Shown here: positions 42,231-50,657 of the stretch, one piece after another | Layout: each line of letters opens with the position of its first letter | Numbering within the stretch: the stretch's first letter is position 1 | Assembly: GCF_014201335.1 (NCBI RefSeq) | Contig: NZ_JACHEB010000004.1 | Location: 310,001-374,000, forward strand | Direction: 5' to 3' | Length of the DNA: 64,000 nt | Source: Tunturiibacter gelidiferens | Lineage (GTDB): Bacteria; Acidobacteriota; Terriglobia; Terriglobales; Acidobacteriaceae | The notes under the pieces: generated by a model | The model's input: only the letters and a program-made list of their open reading frames with translations | Databases searched by the model: none | What the model was told of the DNA's origin: nothing | Translations under genes and position numbers: made by a program

Positions 42231-43406
42231 ATGTTGCGATTTTCGACAGCGGGAGAGAGCCACGGGGAGAGCCTGGTGGCGATGGTGAGTGGGATGCCCG
42301 CGGGTGTGGTCGTGGAGCAGGAGTTTATCGATCGGGAGATGTGGCGGCGGCAGAAGGGATATGGCCGCGGTGGACGGATGCGGATCGAGCGCGACTCGGC
42401 GCATATTTTGAGCGGCGTGAGGCATGGAAAGACGATCGGGTCGCCGATTGCGATGGTGATTGCGAATAACGATTGGAAGAACTGGACGGACATTCTGCCG
42501 GTGGAGGCGGGGGATGCGACGAAACATAAGGCTGTCGCTTCGCCACGGCCGGGGCATGCGGATTTGGCGGGGAGTTTGAAGTATGACTTTCCGGATGCGC
42601 GGTATGTGCTGGAGCGGGCGAGTGCTCGTGAGAGTGCTGCGCGGGTGGCTGCGGGTGCGGTGGCGAAGATGCTGTTGCGTGCCTTGGGTGTCGAGGTTGC
42701 GAGTCATGTGATTCGCGTGGGGAAAGCAGAGCTTGGGCGGGCGGCGATATGGGAGGAGATTGCGGCGCTGCAGTTGAAGGATGAGGTTTTGTTGAACTGC
42801 GTGGATGCGGAGGCCGAGGCTGCGATGAAGGCTGAGGTGGATGCGGTGTTGCGGACTGGCGATACGGTGGGTGGAGTGTTTGAGGTGGTGGTGCATGGTC
42901 TGCCTCCGGGTGTGGGGACGCATGCGAATTGGGATGAGCGGATGGATGGGCTGCTGGCGCAGGCGGTGATGAGTCTGCAGGCGGTGAAGGCGGTGGAACT
43001 GGGCCGTGGGGTGACGGCGGCGGAGTCGGTGGGGTCGGCGGTGCATGATGCGATTGGGTATCAGGGTTCTGACAAGGCGTTTACTAAGTTTTCGCGGGAG
43101 CAGAATAATGCCGGTGGAGTTGAGGGTGGGATCTCGAATGGCGAAGATGTTGTGGTGCGTGGGTATTTGAAGCCGATTTCTACGCTGAGGCGGCCGCTGG
43201 GGTCGGTGAGTTTTGAGACGCGTGAGCCGGTGAAGGCAGCGTATGAGCGGAGCGATGTTTGTGTGGTTCCGGCGGCAGGTGTTGCGGCGGAGGCGATGGT
43301 TGCGCTGACAGTGGCGCGGCTGGTGGTGGAGAAGTTTGGTGGTGACTCGCTGCGTGAGATGCAGCGAAATTTCAATGGCTATTGTGAGCAGATTCGAGCG
43401 TATTGA
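42231..43406 (+). CDS. aroC: Chorismate synthase
   Basis: MLRFSTAGESHGESLVAMVS is the family N-terminus with FMN-binding residues. RIERDSAHILSGVRHGKTIG, ASPRPGHADLAGSLKY, RASARESAARVAAGA and SNGEDVVVRGYLKPI follow. The enzyme makes chorismate from EPSP with reduced flavin. Length of 391 residues is normal. It leads a run aroC-def-small gene-fmt-rsmB on the plus strand; the next start follows its stop directly. Confidence 0.96.
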   Translation: MLRFSTAGESHGESLVAMVSGMPAGVVVEQEFIDREMWRRQKGYGRGGRMRIERDSAHILSGVRHGKTIGSPIAMVIANNDWKNWTDILPVEAGDATKHKAVASPRPGHADLAGSLKYDFPDARYVLERASARESAARVAAGAVAKMLLRALGVEVASHVIRVGKAELGRAAIWEEIAALQLKDEVLLNCVDAEAEAAMKAEVDAVLRTGDTVGGVFEVVVHGLPPGVGTHANWDERMDGLLAQAVMSLQAVKAVELGRGVTAAESVGSAVHDAIGYQGSDKAFTKFSREQNNAGGVEGGISNGEDVVVRGYLKPISTLRRPLGSVSFETREPVKAAYERSDVCVVPAAGVAAEAMVALTVARLVVEKFGGDSLREMQRNFNGYCEQIRAY

Positions 43407-43943
43407 GTGACGACTAAGGCGAGTGCGAAGGGCAAGATTCATGAGGTGGTGAAGTGGCCGGATCCGGTGCTGGCGAAGCGCGGGGAGACGGTGACGGTGT
43501 TTGACGCGAAGCTGAAGAAGCTGACCGACGAGATGTTCGAGTCGATGTATGCGGCGCAGGGGATTGGGCTGGCGGCGCCGCAGATTGCGATCTCGCAGCG
43601 GATCACGGTGATTGACGTGAGCTTCAAGAAGAATCCGGAGGAGAAGATTGTGCTGATCAATCCGGAGATTGTTGAGCGTGAAGGCAAGCAGGTGGAGGAA
43701 GAGGGGTGCCTGAGTCTGCCGGAGATTCGGGAGAAGGTTTCGCGCGCGGAGTGGGTGAAGGTGAAGGCGCAGGATGTGACGGGGGAGTGGTTCGAGATAG
43801 AAGGGACGGAGTTGCTGGCGAGGGCGATGCAGCATGAGATCGATCATCTGGATGGGGTGCTGTTTATCGATCGGCTGAGTCGGTTGAAGCGGGATTTGGT
43901 GATTCGGAAGATCAAGAAATTGATTAAGAATGGTGAGTGGTGA
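43407..43943 (+). CDS. def: Peptide deformylase
   Basis: The three deformylase motifs are present: GIGLAAPQIAIS, EEGCLSLPE with the metal-binding Cys, and MQHEIDHLDGVLF with two His ligands and the catalytic Glu. It removes the formyl group from new proteins. The start is a GTG directly after the aroC stop. fmt lies two genes downstream; the def-fmt pairing is common in bacteria. Confidence 0.96.
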   Translation: MTTKASAKGKIHEVVKWPDPVLAKRGETVTVFDAKLKKLTDEMFESMYAAQGIGLAAPQIAISQRITVIDVSFKKNPEEKIVLINPEIVEREGKQVEEEGCLSLPEIREKVSRAEWVKVKAQDVTGEWFEIEGTELLARAMQHEIDHLDGVLFIDRLSRLKRDLVIRKIKKLIKNGEW

Positions 43944-43973
43944 AGCACTGCTCCATGACGTAGCATTGCTCGA

Positions 43974-44243
43974 ATGAGTGGAACTGTGAAGTTCGCGCTT
44001 CTTTGCGGCCTGGGCGGTGTAGCGGTACCCGTAGGCATAATGGCCTCCAATCCTCAAATCTCGACAAATGTGCTTCTCGCATTGTGGCCGACATCCATAT
44101 TTGGGTTTGGTTTCAACGGGCCAACGTTCTCGCCCTTGGGGATCGTTATTGGGGCGATCGAATTAGGTGGAAATTTCCTTATTTACTCGTCGGCCGGTCT
44201 TTTGATTGCCGGAATAAGTCGGCGAATCTGGAGGAAAGAATGA
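43974..44243 (+). CDS. Small membrane protein inserted between def and fmt (89 aa)
   Basis: Three hydrophobic segments are visible: FALLCGLGGVAVPVGIMA, TNVLLALWPTSIFGFGF and NFLIYSSAGLLIAGI, ending RRIWRKE. The stop overlaps the fmt start (ATGA), so its translation may be coupled to fmt. Base composition is lower in GC than def or fmt, which suggests a later insertion into the def-fmt pair. No family recognised. Confidence 0.65.
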   Translation: MSGTVKFALLCGLGGVAVPVGIMASNPQISTNVLLALWPTSIFGFGFNGPTFSPLGIVIGAIELGGNFLIYSSAGLLIAGISRRIWRKE

Positions 44244-45172
44244 AATTAGCTTTTTGTGGGACGCCGGAGTTCGCAGTACCTACGCTCGAGGCGGTGATTG
44301 CGGCGGGGCACGAGGTTGCACTTGTCGTGACTCAACCGGATCGTGCGGCGGGGCGCGGGCTGGAGGTGAATGTACCTCCGGTGAAAGAGGCAGCGCTGAA
44401 GCATGGATTGCGGGTGATGCAACCGGAGAAGGTTAAGAACAACGCGGAGTTGCGTGCGCAGCTGGAGGGTATCGCGCCGGATGCGATTCTTGTGGTGGCG
44501 TATGGGCGGATTATTCCGCAATGGATGCTGGAGTTGCCGCGGTTTGGAAATATCAATCTGCATGGGTCGCTGTTGCCAAAGTATCGTGGGGCTGCACCGA
44601 TTCAGTGGGCGGTGGCTTGCGGCGAAGTGGTGACGGGTGTGACGACGATGCGGTTGGATGCGGGGCTCGACACGGGAGATATGTTGCTGGCGGCAGTGTG
44701 TCCGGTAGGGCAGGAGGAGACGGCCGTGGATGTGTATGGGTGTCTGGCTCCGTTGGGTGCGGAGTTGATGGTGGAGACGTTGAAGAGGCTGGAGGCTGGA
44801 ACGATCTGTCCAGAAGTGCAGGATCATTCGCTGGCTACATTGGCTCCGATCTTGAAGCGGGAGGATGGGTTGATTGATTTTTCGCGGACGGCTCAGCAGA
44901 TTTACGACCGATGGCGTGGGTTTCAGCCCTGGCCGGGGGCGCATACGACGTTGCGTGGGAAGAAGCTGATTGTGGCGAAGATGAGAGTTTGCAGTGGGCG
45001 CTCGGTTGCTCAAGGGGAGTTGTTGGTGGATGGTGAGCTGATGCTTGTTGGGTGCGGGGGCGGGACGGTGGCGGAGTTGCTTGAGGTGCAGATGGAAGGG
45101 AAGAAGCGGATGAGTGCGGCGGAGTTTTTGCGTGGGTATCAGGTGAAGAGTGGGGAACGGTTGGGACTATGA
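44240..45172 (+). CDS. fmt: Methionyl-tRNA formyltransferase
   Basis: The ATG at 44240 with GGAGG upstream gives MKLAFCGTPEFAVPTLEAVI, the normal start; longer readings in this frame are not coding. INLHGSLLPKYRGAAPIQWA is the formyl-folate binding and catalytic motif, with Asn, His and later Asp. The enzyme formylates initiator tRNA. Length of 310 residues is normal. Its stop overlaps the rsmB start. Confidence 0.96.
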   Translation: MKLAFCGTPEFAVPTLEAVIAAGHEVALVVTQPDRAAGRGLEVNVPPVKEAALKHGLRVMQPEKVKNNAELRAQLEGIAPDAILVVAYGRIIPQWMLELPRFGNINLHGSLLPKYRGAAPIQWAVACGEVVTGVTTMRLDAGLDTGDMLLAAVCPVGQEETAVDVYGCLAPLGAELMVETLKRLEAGTICPEVQDHSLATLAPILKREDGLIDFSRTAQQIYDRWRGFQPWPGAHTTLRGKKLIVAKMRVCSGRSVAQGELLVDGELMLVGCGGGTVAELLEVQMEGKKRMSAAEFLRGYQVKSGERLGL

Positions 45173-46542
45173 AGGACGATTCGAAGGTGGGAGTGGGAAA
45201 GCCGAAGCATTTGAAGCCTGGTGGTGCGAAGGTAGTTGCGGGTAAGGCTGGTGCGGTTCGTAAGAGGCCTGCGTCTGCGGGGCCTACGGCTTCGGTGGAG
45301 GCGGCAGTGGCGAAGATCACGCCTGCACGGCTGGCTGCTTTTGAGATCTTGAAGTTGGTTGGGGAGAACAAGGGTCATAGCGATGAGTTGTTGCACTCGG
45401 CGCGGGTGGATGGGCTGTCTCCGGAGGACCGGCACCTGACGACGGCGCTGGTGATGGGGGTGCTGCGTTGGCAGATTGCTCTGGATGCGCGGGTGCGTGG
45501 GTTGCTGCAGAGGCCGGAGCAGAGGCTGGCGGAGCCGGTTTCGATTGCGTTGCGGATGGGGGCGTTTCAATTGCTGCACCTGGAGAGGATTCCGGCGCAT
45601 GCGGCGTTGAGTGAGAGTGTGGAGCTGTGTCGCGCGGCGGGGGAGCCACATGCGACGGGGATGGTGAATGCGGTGCTGCGGAAGTTAGCGGCGGCGCAGA
45701 AGCCGGGAGTGAGGATCCATGAGTCGGTGGCAGCGTTTGCGGAGAGGCTGGGGCATCCGCGATGGATTGTGGAGAGGTGGGTGGCGGCTTATGGACGTGA
45801 TGTGGCGTTGAAGATCTGCGAGGCGGATCAGCAGGAGCCAGTGGAAGGGACGATGTTCGCCGAGCGGGGCGGGGATTGGCCGGTGATGGATGATGGGTCG
45901 CGGCTGGTGGGGGAGATTGCTGCGGCGGCGATGCCGGGGGCGAAGCGGGTTTGGGATTGCTGCGCTGCTCCGGGTGGAAAGACGCTGGTTTTGGCGAAGC
46001 GGCTGGGTGGCGCAGAGGTTGTCGCGAGTGATGTGAGCGCGAAGCGGCTGGCGCAGACTGAGGCGAGGCTGCGGCGGTATGCGTATGCGGAGAGGGTTGA
46101 GTTTGCGGTGGCGGATGCGGCGCAGGCTAAAGGTGTTGCTGGGGAGTTTGATTTGATTCTTTGCGATGTGCCTTGCTCAGGGACCGGGACGATGGCGGGG
46201 AATCCGGAGATTCGGCATCGATTGAAGGTGGAGGAGTTTGCTCGGCAGGCAGAGAGGCAGCGGGCGATCTTGACGGGTGCGCTGAAGAGGTTGGCGCCGG
46301 GGGGGCGGTTGGTTTATTCGACTTGCTCGCTGGAGGCAGAGGAATGTGAGGGCGTGGTCGATGCGGTTGTTGGTGCGGGCGGGGTGGTGCGAGTGCCGGT
46401 GGATGGGGTGATTGCGCAGCTTGCGGAGAATGGGGTGCTGAGTGGGGAGATGGGGTCGGCGGTGAGGGATGGGGCGCTTAGGACCCTGCCTGGGGTGCAT
46501 GGGGGAGACGGTTTTTATGCGGTGATTTTGGAACGGGTGTGA
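45169..46542 (+). CDS. rsmB: 16S rRNA m5C967 methyltransferase
   Basis: A basic N-terminal extension of about 45 residues comes first, then a NusB-like RNA-binding domain (AAFEILKLVGENKGHSDELL, LRMGAFQLLHLERIPAHAAL) and a SAM-dependent domain. VWDCCAAPGGKTLVLAKRL binds SAM, CDVPCSGTGTMAGNPEIRHR holds one catalytic Cys and VYSTCSLEAEECEGVV the other. The ATG overlaps the fmt stop by four bases, as in many bacteria. Confidence 0.95.
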   Translation: MKDDSKVGVGKPKHLKPGGAKVVAGKAGAVRKRPASAGPTASVEAAVAKITPARLAAFEILKLVGENKGHSDELLHSARVDGLSPEDRHLTTALVMGVLRWQIALDARVRGLLQRPEQRLAEPVSIALRMGAFQLLHLERIPAHAALSESVELCRAAGEPHATGMVNAVLRKLAAAQKPGVRIHESVAAFAERLGHPRWIVERWVAAYGRDVALKICEADQQEPVEGTMFAERGGDWPVMDDGSRLVGEIAAAAMPGAKRVWDCCAAPGGKTLVLAKRLGGAEVVASDVSAKRLAQTEARLRRYAYAERVEFAVADAAQAKGVAGEFDLILCDVPCSGTGTMAGNPEIRHRLKVEEFARQAERQRAILTGALKRLAPGGRLVYSTCSLEAEECEGVVDAVVGAGGVVRVPVDGVIAQLAENGVLSGEMGSAVRDGALRTLPGVHGGDGFYAVILERV

Positions 46543-46640
46543 CTGATCGGTAGAGAGATGAGTGAAGGGCTAGCGGCAGGTTGCTCAGCTTTGCTTCGGA
46601 ATAAAGACGAGAGGGCAGGCAGAGGCAACTGCAACAGCAG

Positions 46641-46655
46641 ATCCCCTTCGGGGAT
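46641..46655. repeat. Intergenic hairpin repeat, copy 4
   Basis: ATCCCC-TTC-GGGGAT in the same context as the copies near 38.5 kb: CAGAGGCAACTGCAACAGCAG before, GACAACCAGAACTGCAAAGG after. Confidence 0.75.
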
Positions 46656-46748
46656 GACAACCAGAACTGCAAAGGCAACAGCAAGAGCAAGTACAACAGG
46701 AACATCCGCCGATTAAAGTATTCGCTCTTGTAGAGAGTGTGTTGGGGT

Positions 46749-47585
46749 TTAGTCAGTGAGGGTGATGTGGACGGGGTCGCCTTTGACGACGCGATGGCCT
46801 GCGGGTGGAGTTTGGGCGATGACTGTGCCGATGGAGGAGATGGGGTGGGCGATGGGTTCGGTGAAGGATGGTGTGGTGGCGCTGGATGGGGATTGCGCGG
46901 AGAGGGGAGCGGCGGGTGGGGTTGAGCTGAGGTTGAGGTCTTCGGCGCTGGCGATGTGGAGACCGGAGGATGAGGCACGGGCAGCGGCTCCGGCGAGGGT
47001 GAGGCCGGCGAGGGAGGGCATGACGAAGGCCTGAGGGGAGCTGGTTTGTTCGGGGTCGCTGAGGAGCAGGCTGACGCGGGGGCGGTCGACTCCAACGGCG
47101 TTGGGAGCGGGAGTTTGGGCGATGACGACGCCGGGTTCGCCGGGGGCGGCGATGTGAGAGACGGTGCCGAGTTCGAGGCCTAAGCGGCGGATGTTGATGG
47201 TGGCGGTGCGCTCGGACTGGCCGATGAGGTCGGGGATGGCGACTTGTTGGGCGCCGAGGCTTTCGGTGATGCGGACGGGCCAGTCGCGGCGGACGGTGAG
47301 GCCAGGGCCGGGGGATTGGGCTAGGATACGGCCGGGTGGGGTGTTGGGAGAGTAAAAGCGGTTTTCGAGGGAGAGGACGAGGCCAAGGGCGCTGGTTTTT
47401 TTGCTGGCTTCGGAGATGGTGAGGTTGGTGAGATCGGGGACTTTGACCTCGTGGCCGTGGATGGCGAGACGCATGGTGATAAAGGCGGAGACGAGAGCTA
47501 CGGTGAGCATCGCGAGTGCGCCCAGAACGATGTTGAAGAAGCGATTGATGCTTCGGGTGACTTTTCTGGGGAGTATGGGCCTCAT
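46749..47585 (-). CDS. PASTA domain membrane protein without kinase (278 aa)
   Basis: One membrane helix (LGALAMLTVALVSAFITMRL) is followed by three PASTA repeats. Each starts with a V-P-D/S-L-like phrase (KVPDLTNLTISEASKKT, AIPDLIGQSERTATINI, VMPSLAGLTLAGAAARA) and ends with a QSPGPG-, AQTPAPN- or AQTPPAG-type turn. PASTA domains bind peptidoglycan fragments. The kinase domain usual in PknB proteins is absent, so this is a receptor or scaffold part only. The start is preceded by ACTCAGAAAAACAC, without a strong ribosome binding site. Confidence 0.85.
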   Translation of the reverse strand: MRPILPRKVTRSINRFFNIVLGALAMLTVALVSAFITMRLAIHGHEVKVPDLTNLTISEASKKTSALGLVLSLENRFYSPNTPPGRILAQSPGPGLTVRRDWPVRITESLGAQQVAIPDLIGQSERTATINIRRLGLELGTVSHIAAPGEPGVVIAQTPAPNAVGVDRPRVSLLLSDPEQTSSPQAFVMPSLAGLTLAGAAARASSSGLHIASAEDLNLSSTPPAAPLSAQSPSSATTPSFTEPIAHPISSIGTVIAQTPPAGHRVVKGDPVHITLTD

Positions 47586-47643
47586 GTGTTTTTCTGAGTA
47601 TAGCGGAGGGGCGGGTGCGAGGTTGCCTTCTCTGCAGGAGGCC

Positions 47644-47783
47644 TGTCCTGCTGGACGGGCCTCCTGCGCTCAGTCACCCCACAAATGAAGACCTATTTGT
47701 GGGGACCCCGATTCGGCGGTCACTTCGTGACTTGTATACCTTTCTTTGCGAGAGCCGGCGTTTTGGTCCTCCCGTTGGTCGGC
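47644..47783. repeat. Mosaic spacer repeat, copy B, with two large hairpins
   Basis: Block 3 TGTCCTGCTGGACGGGCC (47644-47661) is framed by GCAGGAGGCC and GGCCTCCTGC arms (47634-47667). A second hairpin, CCCCACAAAT / ATTTGTGGGG, spans 47677-47704. Block 1 (47715-47740) and block 2 CCTCCCGTTGGTCGGC (47768-47783) follow and abut the TonB receptor stop. Confidence 0.65.
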
Positions 47784-47784
47784 G

Positions 47785-50106
47785 TCAATATTTGAAGCGG
47801 TAACGGAGTTCGCCGAAGATTTCTCTTGGGTCGTTGAAGTGGAAGCCGCCGAAGGTGAGGCTGTTGTCGAGGAGAACTCGGCGGTTGGCTACGTTGGTGG
47901 CGGTGATGGAGGCGGTTAGTTTTTCGGTGAAGGTTTTACCGATGGAGAGATCGAAGGTGGTGTGCTGAGGCAGGTAGGGGTTGGGGTAGCGTGGGTCGGC
48001 TGGAGGGCCGTCGGGGTCGAAGCCGCCATTGGTGAAGCCGGAGCCGTAGTAGACGTTGGTGGAGGCGGTGGTGCGCCAGGGGAGCGTAGCGTTGAAGCCT
48101 ACGTTGAGGGTGTTGCGCTGGTCGTGATCGACGGGGGTGTAGCCGGGGTCGACGTCGCACTCGGCTGAGGTGGGAGGCGAGCAGATGAGGCCGCCCGTGA
48201 TGGCTCCGCGCTGCTCGGCGATCTGGTTGGAGTAGGCGAGGTGGAATTGGCCGAGGTTCCAGAGACGTGGGCTGCGGAGGGTCAGCTCCCAGGCGCGGAT
48301 GAGGGCGCCGTCGATGGTGACGGGGAAGTAGATGCTGGAGTCGCCGATGTTGGAGTGGTCGAGGAAGTTGTTGATGCGGGTTTTGAAGGTGTCGGCGTCG
48401 AGGAGCCAGCCGCGGTAGGGGATCTGGACGCCGAACTGATGCTCTTCGTCGCGTTCGCCGTGGAGCGGGGCGAAGCTTGCGCCTGTGCTGAGGGCGAGGT
48501 TCTGGAGGCTGCAGGTTTCGTCGGCGATGGAGGCGGCGGTGCAGCCGAAGGTTAGGAGCGGCGGAGGCTGGTAGAAGCGACCGTAGAAGCCGCGGAAGAC
48601 CCAGTTGAGTTTGGGGATGCGGAGAGCTACGCCGAAGCGTGGGTCAGTTTCGTTTTCGGTGAACTCACCTTGAAAGTGGGTTTGGCGCAGGCCGGCGATG
48701 AGGGTGAGCCAGTTGGTGGGTTTGTAGTTGTCGGAGATGAACTCCTCGATGACGCCGCCGGAGGCTGAGTCGGGCGTGAGGAAGGGTGCTGTGCCGCTGC
48801 CGTCGTTGAAGATCGCGCCGAAGAGGTAGTTGTCGTGCTGGCCGAAGGAGTAGAAGCCGGCCTGGACTGTGTTGCGGGCGATCTCGGTGGTGATGCTGGC
48901 TTGTGCTCCGGCGTAGGTGGAGCTGCGGTCGGAGGTGGTGGCTACGGGGATGTCGTTGGGGTTGGATTCGTAGTCGGCTCGGTTGTAGTGGAAGAAGGGT
49001 GAGACCTGGAGGACGGTGGCGGGGTTGAAGGTGTGAAGCCAGGAGAAGGCGGCGAGGGCGTCGGCTTCATGCTGGCCGTCGCGAAGGCCGCTGGACTGGA
49101 ATTGCTGGTTGCCGGGGCTGTCGGGGTCGGGGTCGTAGGGGATCTGGAAGTAGTCGGCGCGGAGCTGGGTGATGAGGCGGAACTGGTCTTTCGGGGTGCG
49201 GTTGTAGAGGAGAGAGGCGAAGCCGCCGTAGCCGTTGGTGGCGTCGTGGATTACGACTCCTGTGGGTGGGGAGAGGCCGTAGTCGCTGCGGTTGCCGTTG
49301 AGGCTGGCGTAGTAGGCGAACTTTTCAGTGTGGTCGCCGAAGTTGAGTTGATCGTTGGTTTGGAGGAAGCTGCCTGCGCTGAGGACGAGCTCGGCCTGAC
49401 GGTTGCGTTCGAAGCCAGTGCGGGGGACTACGTTGAAGACGCCGTAGGTGCGGTCGCCTACGTCGGAGGTGTAGCTGCCGCGTTGGATCTCGATGTAGTC
49501 GATGTCCTTGGGGTCGATCTGGGCGCCGAGGTTGCTACCGATGTTGGTGTTGGGAATCTGGACTCCGTCGAGGAGCCAGGACACCTGGTGGCCTCCGCGC
49601 ATGTGGAGCATGTCGTGGGTGATGTAGGCGCCGGGGACGTAGTCGGTGATCATGGCGAGGGAGTTGGTGCGGTCGGCGCCGGGGGTTTGGGTGATGTCGT
49701 CGCGGCTGATGAGGGTGGTGGGGGTGACGGTGTTGATGTTGGCGGTGTTCGCGTCGGTAGTGACGTTAGTGGTTTGTTCGATGGTGCCGAGCTGGAGTTC
49801 GATGTGGAGGATTGGTGCGGTGTCGGAGGCTAGTGTAAGGGATTGTTTTGCTGTGTCGAAGCCGAGTTCAGAGATAGTGATGGTGTAGTCGCCGAGGGGG
49901 AGGGATGGGATGGTGAAGGAGCCGTCCTGTGCGGTGGTGGTGGATTTGGTGAAGGCGGAGTTGGTTGCGCGGAGTTCGATGTGTGCGTTGGCGATGGGGC
50001 GGTGCTGGGGGTCGTGGACGACGCCGTGGAGTTGGCTGAAGATGGTGGCTCGAGCCGTGACTACGGCGAGAGATGACAGGAGACAGAGTATAGCAAGCTT
50101 GCGCAT
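47785..50106 (-). CDS. TonB-dependent receptor with carboxypeptidase-like N-terminal domain
   Basis: A signal peptide (ILCLLSSLAVVTARA) leads into a beta-sandwich domain (GVVHDPQHRPIANAHIELRA, GSFTIPSLPLGDYTITIS), then a plug domain (YVPGAYITHDMLHMRGGHQV, SWLLDGVQIPNTNIGSNLG) and a long beta-barrel ending with VNRRVLLDNSLTFGG...YRFKY. The last residue pattern suits outer-membrane insertion. The receptor imports some bound ligand using TonB; the ligand is unknown. A small secreted protein with a Cys/His cluster is encoded just upstream in the same direction, which hints at metal uptake or resistance. Confidence 0.88.
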   Translation of the reverse strand: MRKLAILCLLSSLAVVTARATIFSQLHGVVHDPQHRPIANAHIELRATNSAFTKSTTTAQDGSFTIPSLPLGDYTITISELGFDTAKQSLTLASDTAPILHIELQLGTIEQTTNVTTDANTANINTVTPTTLISRDDITQTPGADRTNSLAMITDYVPGAYITHDMLHMRGGHQVSWLLDGVQIPNTNIGSNLGAQIDPKDIDYIEIQRGSYTSDVGDRTYGVFNVVPRTGFERNRQAELVLSAGSFLQTNDQLNFGDHTEKFAYYASLNGNRSDYGLSPPTGVVIHDATNGYGGFASLLYNRTPKDQFRLITQLRADYFQIPYDPDPDSPGNQQFQSSGLRDGQHEADALAAFSWLHTFNPATVLQVSPFFHYNRADYESNPNDIPVATTSDRSSTYAGAQASITTEIARNTVQAGFYSFGQHDNYLFGAIFNDGSGTAPFLTPDSASGGVIEEFISDNYKPTNWLTLIAGLRQTHFQGEFTENETDPRFGVALRIPKLNWVFRGFYGRFYQPPPLLTFGCTAASIADETCSLQNLALSTGASFAPLHGERDEEHQFGVQIPYRGWLLDADTFKTRINNFLDHSNIGDSSIYFPVTIDGALIRAWELTLRSPRLWNLGQFHLAYSNQIAEQRGAITGGLICSPPTSAECDVDPGYTPVDHDQRNTLNVGFNATLPWRTTASTNVYYGSGFTNGGFDPDGPPADPRYPNPYLPQHTTFDLSIGKTFTEKLTASITATNVANRRVLLDNSLTFGGFHFNDPREIFGELRYRFKY

Positions 50107-50214
50107 GGAATTTTCCTCGTCAGCGGGCTGACGGAGCTGAGACTGCGGAACGGGACGGCAATGCGACGTGCTCTCGCGAATGGCGGGAGGTGTGTCGGCT
50201 GCTGGTCGGGTCGC

Positions 50215-50595
50215 TTAGAGGGAGAAGGAGGGAGGGCCGCGTTTTTGGCGGGAGCGATCGAAAGCTACGCGGGCGCGGGCTTCGGTCTGGGTTGTGACGG
50301 AGGGGTGGCTGACGATCTCTGCAAAGATGAGGGAGGCAGTGTGGGACGAGAGATCTCCGTGCTGAATCTGGGTGACGGCCGCTGGGTATGAAGGGCACTT
50401 TTGCGGGATCGTCGAGACGTTGTGACTCGAGCTGGAGGACTCTGTCTGGTCCATGTTCATCATGCAGTGATGTGCGCCGTTCCGTCTGCAACAGGCCGGT
50501 AGATTCGCTGCGGTGCTGGCTGTGAGAGCCAACAGCGGCGAGATCAGCGGTGCGCTGAAGAGGAGAAGTAGCGTGATACCGATTAGGCGTCGCAC
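50215..50595 (-). CDS. Small exported protein with Cys/His/Met cluster (126 aa)
   Basis: I choose the GTG at 50595, which gives a signal-like VRRLIGITLLLLFSAPLISP; the open frame extends upstream to a TTG at 50661 that overlaps the antiporter gene end. The mature part starts with PACCRRNGAHHCMMNMDQ, a dense group of Cys, His and Met that could bind copper or another soft metal. The rest is low in complexity and basic at the end. It lies about 110 bases before the TonB receptor start in the same direction and is probably cotranscribed. Confidence 0.6.
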   Translation of the reverse strand: MRRLIGITLLLLFSAPLISPLLALTASTAANLPACCRRNGAHHCMMNMDQTESSSSSHNVSTIPQKCPSYPAAVTQIQHGDLSSHTASLIFAEIVSHPSVTTQTEARARVAFDRSRQKRGPPSFSL

Positions 50596-50657
50596 GGTTT
50601 CATTGTAGCGGAGGAGTGTCACGGAAGTGTCACGGTGCGCTTTGGTCGGGATACTGA

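Noticed and set aside
42192-44057. 621-codon minus-strand open frame
   Set aside because: It lies antisense to aroC and def, is rich in Arg, His, Leu and Pro, and has no domain; high-GC codon bias of the real genes keeps this frame open.
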